DNA of 64,000 nucleotides. It comes from an uncultured Bacteroidales bacterium (lineage in GTDB: Bacteria > Bacteroidota > Bacteroidia > Bacteroidales > Paludibacteraceae). This document shows positions 1-8,138 of the stretch, piece after piece. The stretch is taken from assembly GCA_902800525.1 (NCBI GenBank), contig CADCEV010000003.1, positions 153,459 to 217,458 of the forward strand, written 5' to 3'. The notes under the pieces are model-generated. The model saw only the letters and a program-made list of their open reading frames with translations, made no database searches and had not been told where the DNA came from. The position numbers were made by a program, and so were the translations under genes. The stretch's first letter is position 1, and each line of letters starts with the position of its first letter.

Positions 1-663
1 GGGGTCATTATTGTGCATGCCATCAATATCGGTCCAAATCTGTATCTCTTGCGCCTCTAACAATGCACCTACAACCGATGCCGTATAGTCGCTTCCACCA
101 CGTTTGAGGTTATCCACTTTGCCTTCGGCATTACGGCAGATAAAACCCTGTGTGATGATATAACGGTGAGTGTTATATTGTGCTAATAAGGTTCGAAGGA
201 GCTGTTCCGTAGCCTGCAAATCCGGTTCGCCTTCCGCATTGATACGCATAAAATCAAGCGCCGGCATGAGTACAACATCTTCTCCGATCTGCGCCATATA
301 GGTAGCCATCATTGTGGTAGAGATCAGTTCTCCGAACGCGACCACCTCCTTGTCTGTTTGGCATGTATATGGGGCGAGACAATGTTTGCGCAGTGTGGCA
401 AAAAGTGGTTGCAGGATATCGAATGTAATACCTAAATCGGCACACTCTTTGCGGTATTTCGTCTCCAGTTTGTCGAGCATGTCGGTAGCGCCCGAGGCAT
501 TGCCGAGACGGATATATTCGGTGGTTTGGATGAGATGGTTTGTCGTGCCCGACATAGCCGAGATAACGACGATCTTATGCTCGCCGTCTGCAATGAGCTT
601 GGCTACGGATTGCATTCTGGCAGCAGAGCCGACGCTTGTGCCGCCGAATTTTTGAACTAACAT
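1..663 (-). CDS. lysC: Aspartate kinase, 5' part (truncated by window edge)
   Basis: Catalyses ATP-dependent phosphorylation of aspartate, the first step to lysine, threonine, methionine and diaminopimelate. The 221 visible codons begin with the kinase signature KFGGTSVGSAAR near residues 5-16. They continue with VVAFGELIST, the conserved KRGGSDYTAS and WTDIDGMHNNDP, which is the last sequence before the left edge. The regulatory ACT domains and the stop lie outside the window. The layout resembles the monofunctional LysC of Bacteroidales, but a fused C-terminal domain cannot be excluded. It follows the S41 protease gene on the same strand after a 25-bp AT-rich repeat gap and is probably co-transcribed with it. 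Confidence 0.95.
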   Translation of the reverse strand, partial: MLVQKFGGTSVGSAARMQSVAKLIADGEHKIVVISAMSGTTNHLIQTTEYIRLGNASGATDMLDKLETKYRKECADLGITFDILQPLFATLRKHCLAPYTCQTDKEVVAFGELISTTMMATYMAQIGEDVVLMPALDFMRINAEGEPDLQATEQLLRTLLAQYNTHRYIITQGFICRNAEGKVDNLKRGGSDYTASVVGALLEAQEIQIWTDIDGMHNNDP

Positions 664-688
664 GGAGATATTTATCAATTATTAATTA

Positions 689-2317
689 TCACTTTTCAAT
701 TATCGTAAGGGCGCGGTGGAATTCGGGATCGTAGCGGAGGTTAAACGCCGCTTGACCTTTTTGGTAATAATAGCGCAGAACAATCTCGGATCCCAACATC
801 CTTTTCACTTCCTCTTTATTACGCGCGATAGCTTTTCTGAAATCCGGGGTGAGGATAGGTTCCAGTTCGCGGAGTCTGGTAATGGTGGTGGAATCAATAT
901 CTTCGTGTTCTGCCATCTTGATCATGTCCGCAAAGAACTTGCTTGTTTCGGTTTCGTATTTGAAACCCCGTTCGTCAAGGAACCGGCAAAAATCCTCTAT
1001 CTCTTCATCACTGAGGTCAAAGACTTCCGGAGCTGCTATCGATTCGTGGAGACGATGGTAGCGTGTCGCATAGTCGAAGAAATAGTGGTTTATATAGAGC
1101 GTATAGCAAATATCCACCTTCGCGGAGTCTTCTATGACAATATCCGGCAAAATGCCGCCGGCAGTGTCGCGTTTAAGTTCGTGTCCTTTTTGACGTTCGG
1201 AATAGTCAATCGCCTGTATGCATCGTCCGGAAGGCAGGTAATACTTGCTGGTGGTCACTTTGATATGACCTCCATAGACAATAGGTCGTACGTTCTGAAC
1301 GAGTCCTTTACCGAAGGTGCGCTGCCCGATGAGAGTAGCGCGGTGCAAGTCCTGCAACGAACCGGAGACGATCTCAGAAGCCGAAGCGGAGTTCTTATCC
1401 ACCAATACGATAAGCGGCAGATCTTTGTACCGCGGGGTGTTGCGGGTCTTGTAGGTCCGGTTCGATTGCGAGGTCTTGCCTTTGGTCTCCACGATCGTCT
1501 GATCGCGATCGACGAAGAGGTTCACAATCTGCAATGCCTCGTCAACGATACCTCCTCCGTTTCCGCGCAGATCCACGATCAGTTTGCGTGCCCCTTGGTT
1601 ATAATAGAGGTCGTCAAGCGTGTTGGTGAAAGCAAGCGCCGAGCCTTCCGTGAACTCACTGAAAGCGATATATCCCACCGGTTCGGTCAACGAATCCGCC
1701 TTGATGACAGTTGCGTATGATACAGGCTCCAAGTGTATATCCTCGCGGACAATTGAAACCTTGAACGGCTTGTCCACACCTTCCCGCTCTATCTCTAAGA
1801 CCACGGTTGTACCGGGTTCTCCCCGGAGGTTGTTGCTGACCTCGGAGACAGAGAGACCTTGGGTCGTTTTGCCGTCTATTGTGAGGATGCGGTCTCCGGC
1901 AAGAATACCCGCACGCTGTGCAGGTTTACCCTCGTAGGGGTTGATGGCATAAGTAGCCAATGAGTCTTTTGACACATTCTTTTTTCGTCCTTTGGCTTTA
2001 TCTCTATTCGCTGGCAAAGGACGTTGCTGGATGATGGAGCCGATACCTCCGTATTTGCCGGTAGTGAGCATTCTCAGGTCGCGGTCTTTTTTCTTGGAAT
2101 AATAGACGGTGTACGGGTCTATTTTCCGAAGCATGGCAGTGATGGCGGTCTCCGTCAGATCCTCGTAATTGAGAGTGTCCACATAATTGACATCCACCTG
2201 GCGCATGACATCATTGAAGATCGAAATCGCCTCATCCGCGCGGGTTGTTGCCTGACGCGTTTGGGCATAACCTTGCACGCTCACCGCAAGCAATATCGTG
2301 AATATATATTTGCGCAT
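689..2317 (-). CDS. S41-family C-terminal processing peptidase with PDZ domain
   Basis: Periplasmic serine protease of the CtpA/Tsp type, 542 aa. An N-terminal signal peptide ends near GYAQT (residue 20). A PDZ domain covers about residues 85-190, with a YGGIGS carboxylate loop and an insert rich in Lys/Arg near 105-117. The catalytic domain carries VDLRGNGGG (248-256), the Ser in NSASASEIV (Ser312 by spacing), Lys337 in TFGKG and Gln341. The final residues (..TIIEK) and the TGA-TAA double stop are written by an AT-rich repeat that fills the gap to lysC. It sits between coaD and lysC in a minus-strand run. The cleaved substrate is unknown. Confidence 0.93.
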   Translation of the reverse strand: MRKYIFTILLAVSVQGYAQTRQATTRADEAISIFNDVMRQVDVNYVDTLNYEDLTETAITAMLRKIDPYTVYYSKKKDRDLRMLTTGKYGGIGSIIQQRPLPANRDKAKGRKKNVSKDSLATYAINPYEGKPAQRAGILAGDRILTIDGKTTQGLSVSEVSNNLRGEPGTTVVLEIEREGVDKPFKVSIVREDIHLEPVSYATVIKADSLTEPVGYIAFSEFTEGSALAFTNTLDDLYYNQGARKLIVDLRGNGGGIVDEALQIVNLFVDRDQTIVETKGKTSQSNRTYKTRNTPRYKDLPLIVLVDKNSASASEIVSGSLQDLHRATLIGQRTFGKGLVQNVRPIVYGGHIKVTTSKYYLPSGRCIQAIDYSERQKGHELKRDTAGGILPDIVIEDSAKVDICYTLYINHYFFDYATRYHRLHESIAAPEVFDLSDEEIEDFCRFLDERGFKYETETSKFFADMIKMAEHEDIDSTTITRLRELEPILTPDFRKAIARNKEEVKRMLGSEIVLRYYYQKGQAAFNLRYDPEFHRALTIIEK

Positions 2318-2331
2318 TTTGTCAAGGGGTA

Positions 2332-2781
2332 TTAACGAAGTTTATTGGGAACAAAGGCGGAGACGTCTTTGCCGTATGAATACAGGTCGCGCACAAGGGT
2401 AGAGGAGATATGTGCATACTCGGGACGGGTGTAGAGGATGATGGTCTCTACGCCGGCGAGTTGTTTGTTCGCCTCCGCCATGTTGCGCTCGTATTCGAAA
2501 TCACCGATACAGCGCATACCGCGGAGAATGAACTGCGCGTCTTGCTCTTTGGCGAAATCAACGGTGAGACAATCATATATAGCTACCGACACGCGGGGTT
2601 CGTCCGCAAAGATCTTACGGATCGCTTCTTCCCGTTCGCGGATAGGGAAAGTCTCTTTTTTAGTACTGTTTCGGCCAATGCCGATGATGATCTTATCGAA
2701 GATATTCAAACCTCGTTTGACGATATCGTAGTGGCCTACGGTGAAGGGATCAAAGGATCCCGGGAAAATTGCAATTTTCAT
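2332..2781 (-). CDS. coaD: Pantetheine-phosphate adenylyltransferase
   Basis: Transfers AMP to 4'-phosphopantetheine, the penultimate step of coenzyme A synthesis, in the cytoplasm. The 149-aa length is normal. The nucleotidyltransferase motif GSFDPFTVGH is at residues 8-17 and the C-terminal ISSTLVRDL motif is present. It starts 12 bp downstream of the acyltransferase stop and ends 14 bp before the S41 protease start, so it is an internal operon gene. The 5' spacer is a short AT-rich repeat. Confidence 0.97.
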   Translation of the reverse strand: MKIAIFPGSFDPFTVGHYDIVKRGLNIFDKIIIGIGRNSTKKETFPIREREEAIRKIFADEPRVSVAIYDCLTVDFAKEQDAQFILRGMRCIGDFEYERNMAEANKQLAGVETIILYTRPEYAHISSTLVRDLYSYGKDVSAFVPNKLR

Positions 2782-2793
2782 AATTTCAAATTT

Positions 2794-3786
2794 TTAATTG
2801 GATTGGCATTTACGGTAATTAACTACCGGGTTATTGTACATTTCGTATAGTTTTTCGCGCAGGAAATCTTCATCCTTATTCGGAATATCGATCTTCGCAA
2901 TGCGGCTCTCAATATATGCTTCAAAATCTGTGCCACGATCAAAAATCTCGTATCCTTGGTGGATATGCCGATCGATGATGTCGCATACATGTTGGAGTTG
3001 GTCGTGCGATGATAACTCTCTGTATTCCGGGTGTTCCGCGAGCATGGCGTCTATCTCTGGGTTGATAGAAGGTGTCAAGCGATATACAACGCGTCCTTTC
3101 CTCCCCTTAATACCTGTTTTCATAGAAAGGACATCATCGCGTTTGGTCTTTCGCCAGCGCGGGTTATCCCGTTTGAGTTGCGCTTCTGCGGCCTTTAAAT
3201 AGTCGCAGGGGTCATACTCGTAAGAGATGCTGACAGGGCAGATATTGAGTGCTTTCACGTTCTCGTAGAAATCTCCTTCCGTGAGGGTGAGCATATGTAA
3301 AACGGAGGGTTGTGTCAGGTCATTGCTGTCTTTTGCGCGTCCTTCACGTTGGGCTAACCAGATGGATTTATGCCGTCCGCGCAGATAGCGGATATACGCG
3401 GATAACTTTTTGGCATTTTCCAATTGCGCGTGTGCGCCCACATTGCGTTTGACGGCAAAGCAGCGGTTATAGCGCATTAGGAATTCTATCCATTTCTTGG
3501 CGAACAGGTTATCGCCGACTCCCATGTAAGGACGTATGCAATAACGCATCCTCAATTGGAATGAAAGCCATGCTGCATCCATGACAATATCGCGGTGGTT
3601 CGTCATGAAAAACGCACCGTGCCGGATGTCTTTCTCTATCTGTTTACGATCCCCTGAATACTCTAATGTAAGGCTCGTAGTGGTTTTCTTTTTGAGATAC
3701 CACAAATAAGGGAACATGATCAGACCATCGGTGATGGGCAGAAGTGCTGCTACATGGTAACAGGATATGTCGGAATAATTGGTCAT
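2794..3786 (-). CDS. PlsC-like glycerol/lysophospholipid acyltransferase
   Basis: Probable membrane-associated acyltransferase of the glycerophosphate acyltransferase superfamily, 330 aa. The catalytic H-x4-D motif is visible as NHRDIVMD (near residues 58-65). AQREGRAKDSND fits the downstream substrate-binding EGxR-type motif. There is no signal peptide; a short hydrophobic stretch near residues 14-30 could attach it to the inner membrane. The long form resembles Bacteroidota proteins annotated as 1-acyl-glycerol-3-phosphate acyltransferase. The exact acceptor lipid cannot be read from sequence. Neighbours are yigZ-like (upstream) and coaD (downstream). Confidence 0.8.
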   Translation of the reverse strand: MTNYSDISCYHVAALLPITDGLIMFPYLWYLKKKTTTSLTLEYSGDRKQIEKDIRHGAFFMTNHRDIVMDAAWLSFQLRMRYCIRPYMGVGDNLFAKKWIEFLMRYNRCFAVKRNVGAHAQLENAKKLSAYIRYLRGRHKSIWLAQREGRAKDSNDLTQPSVLHMLTLTEGDFYENVKALNICPVSISYEYDPCDYLKAAEAQLKRDNPRWRKTKRDDVLSMKTGIKGRKGRVVYRLTPSINPEIDAMLAEHPEYRELSSHDQLQHVCDIIDRHIHQGYEIFDRGTDFEAYIESRIAKIDIPNKDEDFLREKLYEMYNNPVVNYRKCQSN

Positions 3787-3796
3787 TTCTGATAGG

Positions 3797-4159
3797 TCAT
3801 TTGTTATTGGTCATTTTGTCAAGGGCGTCTTTGGATGCTTCGCGGTAAGCGACCATCAGTCCTCCGGTTCCAAGTAGCGTGCCTCCGAAATAGCGGACAA
3901 CGACCACGAGGATGTTGTCGAGTGATCGTGCATCGATGGATCGCAGGATAGGTGCTCCGGCAGTGCCGTGCGGTTCTCCGTCGTCCTTTGTGCGCCAGAG
4001 ATTCGGCCCCAAGCGGTATGCGTAGCACACATGACGCGCGTCGTGGTACTTCTTCTTGTACCACGCAATGCGGGATTTGGCTTCCTCCTCGGAGGTGATA
4101 GGTTCTGCAAAAGCCAGGAACTTACTGCCTCGGTCTTTATAGATGCCCTCAAATACCAT
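3797..4159 (-). CDS. YigZ/IMPACT-family protein, single-domain
   Basis: 120-aa protein matching the N-terminal IMPACT domain of the YigZ family: DRGSKFLAFAEPI, DARHVCYAYRLG, DDGEPHGTAGAPIL and VVVVRYFGGTLLGTGGL are recognisable. The C-terminal ferredoxin-like domain of longer YigZ proteins is absent. The family is linked to translation control in eukaryotes, but its bacterial role is unclear. The chosen ATG lies 13 bp after the stop of the C1 peptidase gene; the reading frame stays open upstream, so a longer N-terminus is possible. The last residues (KMTNNK) and the stop are encoded by an ATGACC/AATGACC-type repeat that continues into the gap. Confidence 0.85.
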   Translation of the reverse strand: MVFEGIYKDRGSKFLAFAEPITSEEEAKSRIAWYKKKYHDARHVCYAYRLGPNLWRTKDDGEPHGTAGAPILRSIDARSLDNILVVVVRYFGGTLLGTGGLMVAYREASKDALDKMTNNK

Positions 4160-4172
4160 GACGAGATACGAT

Positions 4173-5384
4173 TTACAAATGGATTTTTTTCTTGATGTCC
4201 TTCGGAAGAGCCGCTTTATGAACGAGGATATCGTTGGTCTTGTACTGCATGAATGCCTCGGAGACGTACCAGATACCTTTGTAGTCGGATTTGAGAGTTC
4301 CCCAAGAGTTCTTGATCATGTAGTATTTCTTGCCGTTCTGGTCATGTGCGATGCCGAAGATCTGCATGCCGTGGTCGTCGGTGTTCTCCCAGTTATCGAA
4401 CGCATCCTGGCGCATTTGCTGGGTAATTGTTTTCTCCGGCAGCGGTTTCTTGGTCAGTTCCTCTTTCTTCTTATCGGGCGTCATACCGACCCATTTCGCC
4501 ATGTCCGAGCCTGTAATATCTGCTCCGTTGTCCTCATCGGGCACTACGCCGATACCTTTGCGTGTAAAACCGATCTCGCTGACATCGGCACCCCATACGA
4601 GTGTGTAGCCGTTGGCGAGGGCATGGTCGATGATTGCCATCATTTCCTCCATGGGCACGTTGTACATCTGATCCATGCGCCAGTTATCCGGCACTTCGAG
4701 CGCAAAACGCTCATAGAACGGATGATGGGTATAGGAAGTGAAGGATACATAGTCCTCCTCTTTGAGTCCGAGACTTTCCACGAACGACCGCGGGGTGTAC
4801 GTTTTGCCTTCGTATGTAAAGGTCTCGGGACAGGAACCGAGATAGGTGTCATAGATGGCTTGCAGACCTTTTTTCCATACGGGGCTGAGTTTCTTCAGTC
4901 CTGTGAGTCCTTTGAGATAGCCGGAGGCTACATGGTCCAACTCGGAATGAACTGGCAGGGTGTCGTTCTTCGTCCAAGCATACTGAATTCCCGGCATCGC
5001 CTCTTGCGGAACAAGTCCGTAGTGGGACATACAGTAGATAACATCATATGCCGATCCGCCGGGCGCAAAATGAGGCTCGTTATAGAGCCGTACGCAGTAT
5101 GTGGCGCGATCCATCATGGTCTTGCTGACCACGAACATCTCGCTGAAATCGATCTCTTTGCCTTTGGTTCGAAGCACTTCCGACTCGAGAAAACCGAGTG
5201 CCGAGAATGCCCAGCAGGTCGAACTGCGGTTTTGGTTTTTTACCGGTGTGATGGCTACGCTATCGATGGTGGTGAAACGGAATCCTTCGTCCAATGAGTC
5301 TTTCTTGACTTCCGTGCTGTCCGTTTGTGCAAAAGTAACTATTGCCGTTACGGCAAGAAAAATAGTGCTAACTAATCGTTTCAT
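4173..5384 (-). CDS. C1-family (bleomycin-hydrolase-like) cysteine peptidase, exported
   Basis: Papain-fold cysteine peptidase of the PepC/bleomycin hydrolase group, 403 aa. Unlike cytosolic PepC it has a signal peptide (MKRLVSTIFLAVTAIVTFAQ), so it acts in the periplasm or beyond. The oxyanion Gln and catalytic Cys57 are in KNQNRSSTCWAF. The His is in DDHGMQIFGIAHD and the Asn in IKNSWG. The family is conserved in Bacteroidota as secreted aminopeptidase C-type proteins. It lies 12 bp after prfB and shares its strand. Confidence 0.88.
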   Translation of the reverse strand: MKRLVSTIFLAVTAIVTFAQTDSTEVKKDSLDEGFRFTTIDSVAITPVKNQNRSSTCWAFSALGFLESEVLRTKGKEIDFSEMFVVSKTMMDRATYCVRLYNEPHFAPGGSAYDVIYCMSHYGLVPQEAMPGIQYAWTKNDTLPVHSELDHVASGYLKGLTGLKKLSPVWKKGLQAIYDTYLGSCPETFTYEGKTYTPRSFVESLGLKEEDYVSFTSYTHHPFYERFALEVPDNWRMDQMYNVPMEEMMAIIDHALANGYTLVWGADVSEIGFTRKGIGVVPDEDNGADITGSDMAKWVGMTPDKKKEELTKKPLPEKTITQQMRQDAFDNWENTDDHGMQIFGIAHDQNGKKYYMIKNSWGTLKSDYKGIWYVSEAFMQYKTNDILVHKAALPKDIKKKIHL

Positions 5385-5395
5385 ATATTGTAATT

Positions 5396-6502
5396 TTAGT
5401 CAGGAAACTCCATTAAATACGCTTTGATGAAAGCATCAATGTCTCCGTCCATGACGGCATTGACATTGGATGTCTGGTAATTGGTTCGATGGTCTTTGAC
5501 GCGCCTGTCATCAAAGACATAGGAGCGGATTTGCGAACCCCATTCAATCTTTTTCTTTCCCGCCTCCACTTTCGCTTGTGCCTGACGGCGTTTCTCAAGC
5601 TCAAGTTCATAGAGTTGCGAACGAAGGTGCCGGAGTGCGTTCTCGCGGTTCTTTGGCTGATCGCGGGTTTCGGTGTTCTCAATGACAATCTCATCGGGCT
5701 GGTTCGTCAGCGGGTTGACAAACTTATAGTGGAGTCGCACGCCGGATTCCACTTTGTTGACGTTCTGTCCTCCTGCTCCGGAACTGCGGAAAGTGTCCCA
5801 ACTGATGTTAGCTGGGTTGACTTCTACCTCGATCGTATCGTCAATCAACGGCACAACAAAGACCGACGCAAAAGAAGTCATACGCTTTCCCTGCGCGTTA
5901 TAAGGGCTCACGCGCACGAGGCGGTGGACGCCGTTTTCGGATTTGAGGTAGCCGTAAGCCATGTCTCCTTCGATATTGAAGGTGACGGTCTTGATACCGG
6001 CTTCATCGCCTTCCTGCAAGTTCGCGATGGTCACCTTATAGTCATGTTTCTCGCAGTAACGCTGGTACATACGCATGAGCTGTTCGGCCCAATCCTGGGC
6101 TTCGGTTCCACCGGCTCCCGATACGATTTTGAGCACCGCCGGCATTTGGTCTTCCTCATGGGAGAGCATATTCTTCATTTCTAGGTCCTCTACCTCTTGA
6201 AGTGCGTGCGCATAAGCGGCATCTACCTCCTCTTCGGAAACCAACTCCTCTTTATAATAATCGAAGGCGAGCGCCAATTCTTCTACGGCGGCACGAACCC
6301 CTTCGTAGCCTTCGATCCATCGTTTGATTCCTTTTACTTTTCTCATCTGCGCCTCGGCAGCCTTTGCATCATCCCAAAATCCCGGAGCTTGAGTGTGCAA
6401 CTCTTCCTCCTCCAGTTGGATGCGTTTTTCATCAATCTGGAGATACGATTTGAGCTTGTCTGCCCGCTGCTGTACGTCTTTCAATTGTTCTATCGTTATC
6501 AT
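5396..6502 (-). CDS. prfB: Peptide chain release factor 2, no programmed frameshift
   Basis: Recognises UGA/UAA and triggers peptide release on the ribosome. The 368-aa protein starts at MITIEQLKDV. The frame is open further upstream, but that part reads through promoter and repeat DNA. The GGQ motif is in RSSGAGGQNVNKVESGVR. The stop-recognition tripeptide region reads RVSPYNAQGKR, that is SPY where enterobacterial RF2 has SPF. Around codon 22 (KLKSYLQIDEKR), where many prfB genes carry an in-frame TGA and a +1 shift, the DNA is continuous sense with no TGA, so autoregulation by frameshifting is absent. A TACCTTTG box lies about 33 bp upstream of the ATG. Confidence 0.96.
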   Translation of the reverse strand: MITIEQLKDVQQRADKLKSYLQIDEKRIQLEEEELHTQAPGFWDDAKAAEAQMRKVKGIKRWIEGYEGVRAAVEELALAFDYYKEELVSEEEVDAAYAHALQEVEDLEMKNMLSHEEDQMPAVLKIVSGAGGTEAQDWAEQLMRMYQRYCEKHDYKVTIANLQEGDEAGIKTVTFNIEGDMAYGYLKSENGVHRLVRVSPYNAQGKRMTSFASVFVVPLIDDTIEVEVNPANISWDTFRSSGAGGQNVNKVESGVRLHYKFVNPLTNQPDEIVIENTETRDQPKNRENALRHLRSQLYELELEKRRQAQAKVEAGKKKIEWGSQIRSYVFDDRRVKDHRTNYQTSNVNAVMDGDIDAFIKAYLMEFPD

Positions 6503-6534
6503 AAGCCTATAATTTGCCAATTTAAAATCGGGTA

Positions 6535-6566
6535 CAAAGGTACAAAAAAAAGTTGAAAGTTGAAAA
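6535..6566 (-). promoter_or_regulatory. Probable promoter of prfB operon
   Basis: The -7 box TACCTTTG reads 6542 to 6535 on the minus strand. The -33 position about 20 bp upstream is only T-rich (TTTT), so the match is partial. It is followed by an AAGTTGAAAATTGAA-type repeat upstream. Confidence 0.6.
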
Positions 6567-6632
6567 TTGAATGCCGAAAGAAGTGAAAATTTTACTGAAA
6601 ATACACTTTTTTTTATAAAAAACGCGCGCGTA

Positions 6633-6664
6633 CTTGCATATGTCAAAAAAAAGTAGTAATTTTG
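6633..6664 (+). promoter_or_regulatory. Bacteroidota-type promoter for TPM/lemA operon
   Basis: -33 CTTG (6633-6636), 20-bp A-rich spacer starting CATATGTC, -7 TAATTTTG (6657-6664). The same architecture recurs in front of other genes in this window. Confidence 0.75.
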
Positions 6665-6692
6665 TAGCCGAATAGTGTTTTGTTCGCAAAAG

Positions 6693-7490
6693 ATGCTTAA
6701 AAAAGTGCAAAAAATTGGACTCGTTATGTTGCTGCTGTTGGCGGCGATAGGAGGGGAGGCAAAAGTATATACGCCCTCTTCCTTACCGAGTCCGAAAGAG
6801 AGCGGACAGGGCTGGTATGTGGCTAATCCGGACGCTATTATCGCGGATAGCGATGTCGTTTTTCTGAACCGCTGTGCAGCGGACTTGGAGGCGAAAACGA
6901 ACGTGGAGATGTGTGTGGCGGCGGTGCAGTCTATCGGAGAAGCTGAATGTTTTGATTTTTGTTACGAGTTGTTCCAACGCTGGGGTATCGGCAAAAAAGG
7001 ACAGAACACCGGCGTATTGGTCTTCTTTGCTATGGAGAGCCATGATGTGCGAATTATGACAGGTGTCGGCCTGGAAGGCGTGTTGCCGGATGCACGGTGC
7101 TCGCAGATCATCCATGACTATATGATCCCCGCTTTCCGGGCGGGAGATTTTGGAGGAGGCTTGTGTTTGGGCGCGCTCAGGATATACGAGGTTTGCACGG
7201 ATAGTGAAGCGCCTGAGGAACTCCGGAATATGAAATCCGTTACCAATCGCGGCAAATATGCTGAGGAGGAAGATGACGCAGAGGAATGGATTGTCATTGT
7301 GGCTTTAGTCATTTTTATCGCTATCCTCATCTGGGCTTCGAAACATAAAGGCGGCGGAGGAATGAACAGCGGTAGAACGATAAGCGGCGGACCGGTTTTT
7401 ATGGGCGGAAGCAGTTATGGCGGCGGATTTAGCGGCGGATCATGGGGAGGAGGCTCTACAATGGGCGGAGGTGCCGGTGGAAAATGGTAA
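6693..7490 (+). CDS. TPM-domain (YgcG-like) membrane protein
   Basis: 265-aa exported or membrane protein with an N-terminal signal/anchor (VMLLLLAAIGGEAKVY). A TPM_phosphatase domain follows at about residues 35-165, with TNVEMCVAAV, RWGIGKKGQNTGVLVFFA and GVGLEGVLPDARCSQI. Then come an acidic stretch EEEDDAEE, one transmembrane helix (IVIVALVIFIAILIWAS) and a glycine-rich tail. It is paired with lemA as in many Bacteroidota. A GTG 18 bp upstream is in frame, but the ATG at 6693 gives a cleaner signal peptide. The molecular function in this family is not settled. Confidence 0.85.
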   Translation: MLKKVQKIGLVMLLLLAAIGGEAKVYTPSSLPSPKESGQGWYVANPDAIIADSDVVFLNRCAADLEAKTNVEMCVAAVQSIGEAECFDFCYELFQRWGIGKKGQNTGVLVFFAMESHDVRIMTGVGLEGVLPDARCSQIIHDYMIPAFRAGDFGGGLCLGALRIYEVCTDSEAPEELRNMKSVTNRGKYAEEEDDAEEWIVIVALVIFIAILIWASKHKGGGGMNSGRTISGGPVFMGGSSYGGGFSGGSWGGGSTMGGGAGGKW

Positions 7491-7518
7491 ACTAACTCTT
7501 TTAAAATAAAATAAACTT

Positions 7519-8106
7519 ATGAGCAATTCGATGAGATGGGTTGTAGTACTGGGTGTACTGGCAATCATCGCCCTTTGGGGAGTAAATGTGTACAATGGTT
7601 TGGTGGAAGGCCAGGAAGATGTGGAGTCCGCGTGGTCGCAGGTGGAGAATCAATACCAGCGGCGGGCTGACTTGGTGCCGAACTTGGTTGCTACCGTAAA
7701 AGGGTATGCTTCCCATGAGCAGGAGACTCTGGAAGGGGTAATAGCAGCGCGTTCCAAAGCTACCCAGATTACAATCAACCCGGATGAGATAACACCGGAG
7801 CAATTAGCTGCTTATCAGGCGGCACAAGGTGAACTGAGTCAGGCTCTGGGAAGACTGTTAGCCGTTGCGGAGAGTTATCCGGATCTGAAAGCTAACGCCA
7901 ACTTCCGCGACTTGCAAGCGCAGTTGGAGGGCACAGAGAACCGAATTGCGGTTGCACGTCAGAACTTCAACGATACGGCGAAAAACTACAATACCAAAGT
8001 AAGACGTTTTCCGTCAAATATCATAGCTTCCATGTTCGGCTTTGAGAAAAAACCGTATTTCGAAGCGGAGGAGGACGCAAAAAAAGCTCCCAAGGTGGAG
8101 TTCTAA
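7519..8106 (+). CDS. lemA: LemA family protein
   Basis: 195-aa LemA protein: one N-terminal membrane helix (VVVLGVLAIIALWGVNVYNG), then a helical bundle with the hallmark QRRADLVPNLVATVKGYASHE and later ENRIAVARQNFNDTAKNYNT. The C-terminal YNTKVRRFPSNIIASMFGF motif is typical. LemA proteins have a short periplasmic N-terminus and a cytoplasmic bundle; their biochemical role is unknown. It lies 28 bp after the TPM gene and 32 bp before the DUF349 gene. Confidence 0.95.
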   Translation: MSNSMRWVVVLGVLAIIALWGVNVYNGLVEGQEDVESAWSQVENQYQRRADLVPNLVATVKGYASHEQETLEGVIAARSKATQITINPDEITPEQLAAYQAAQGELSQALGRLLAVAESYPDLKANANFRDLQAQLEGTENRIAVARQNFNDTAKNYNTKVRRFPSNIIASMFGFEKKPYFEAEEDAKKAPKVEF

Positions 8107-8138
8107 TCGCATATAAATGCCTAATGGTACTATAAATT

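Noticed and set aside
4143-5297. 384-codon open frame antisense to the C1 peptidase
   Set aside because: No domain; it fully overlaps a gene with intact catalytic motifs.
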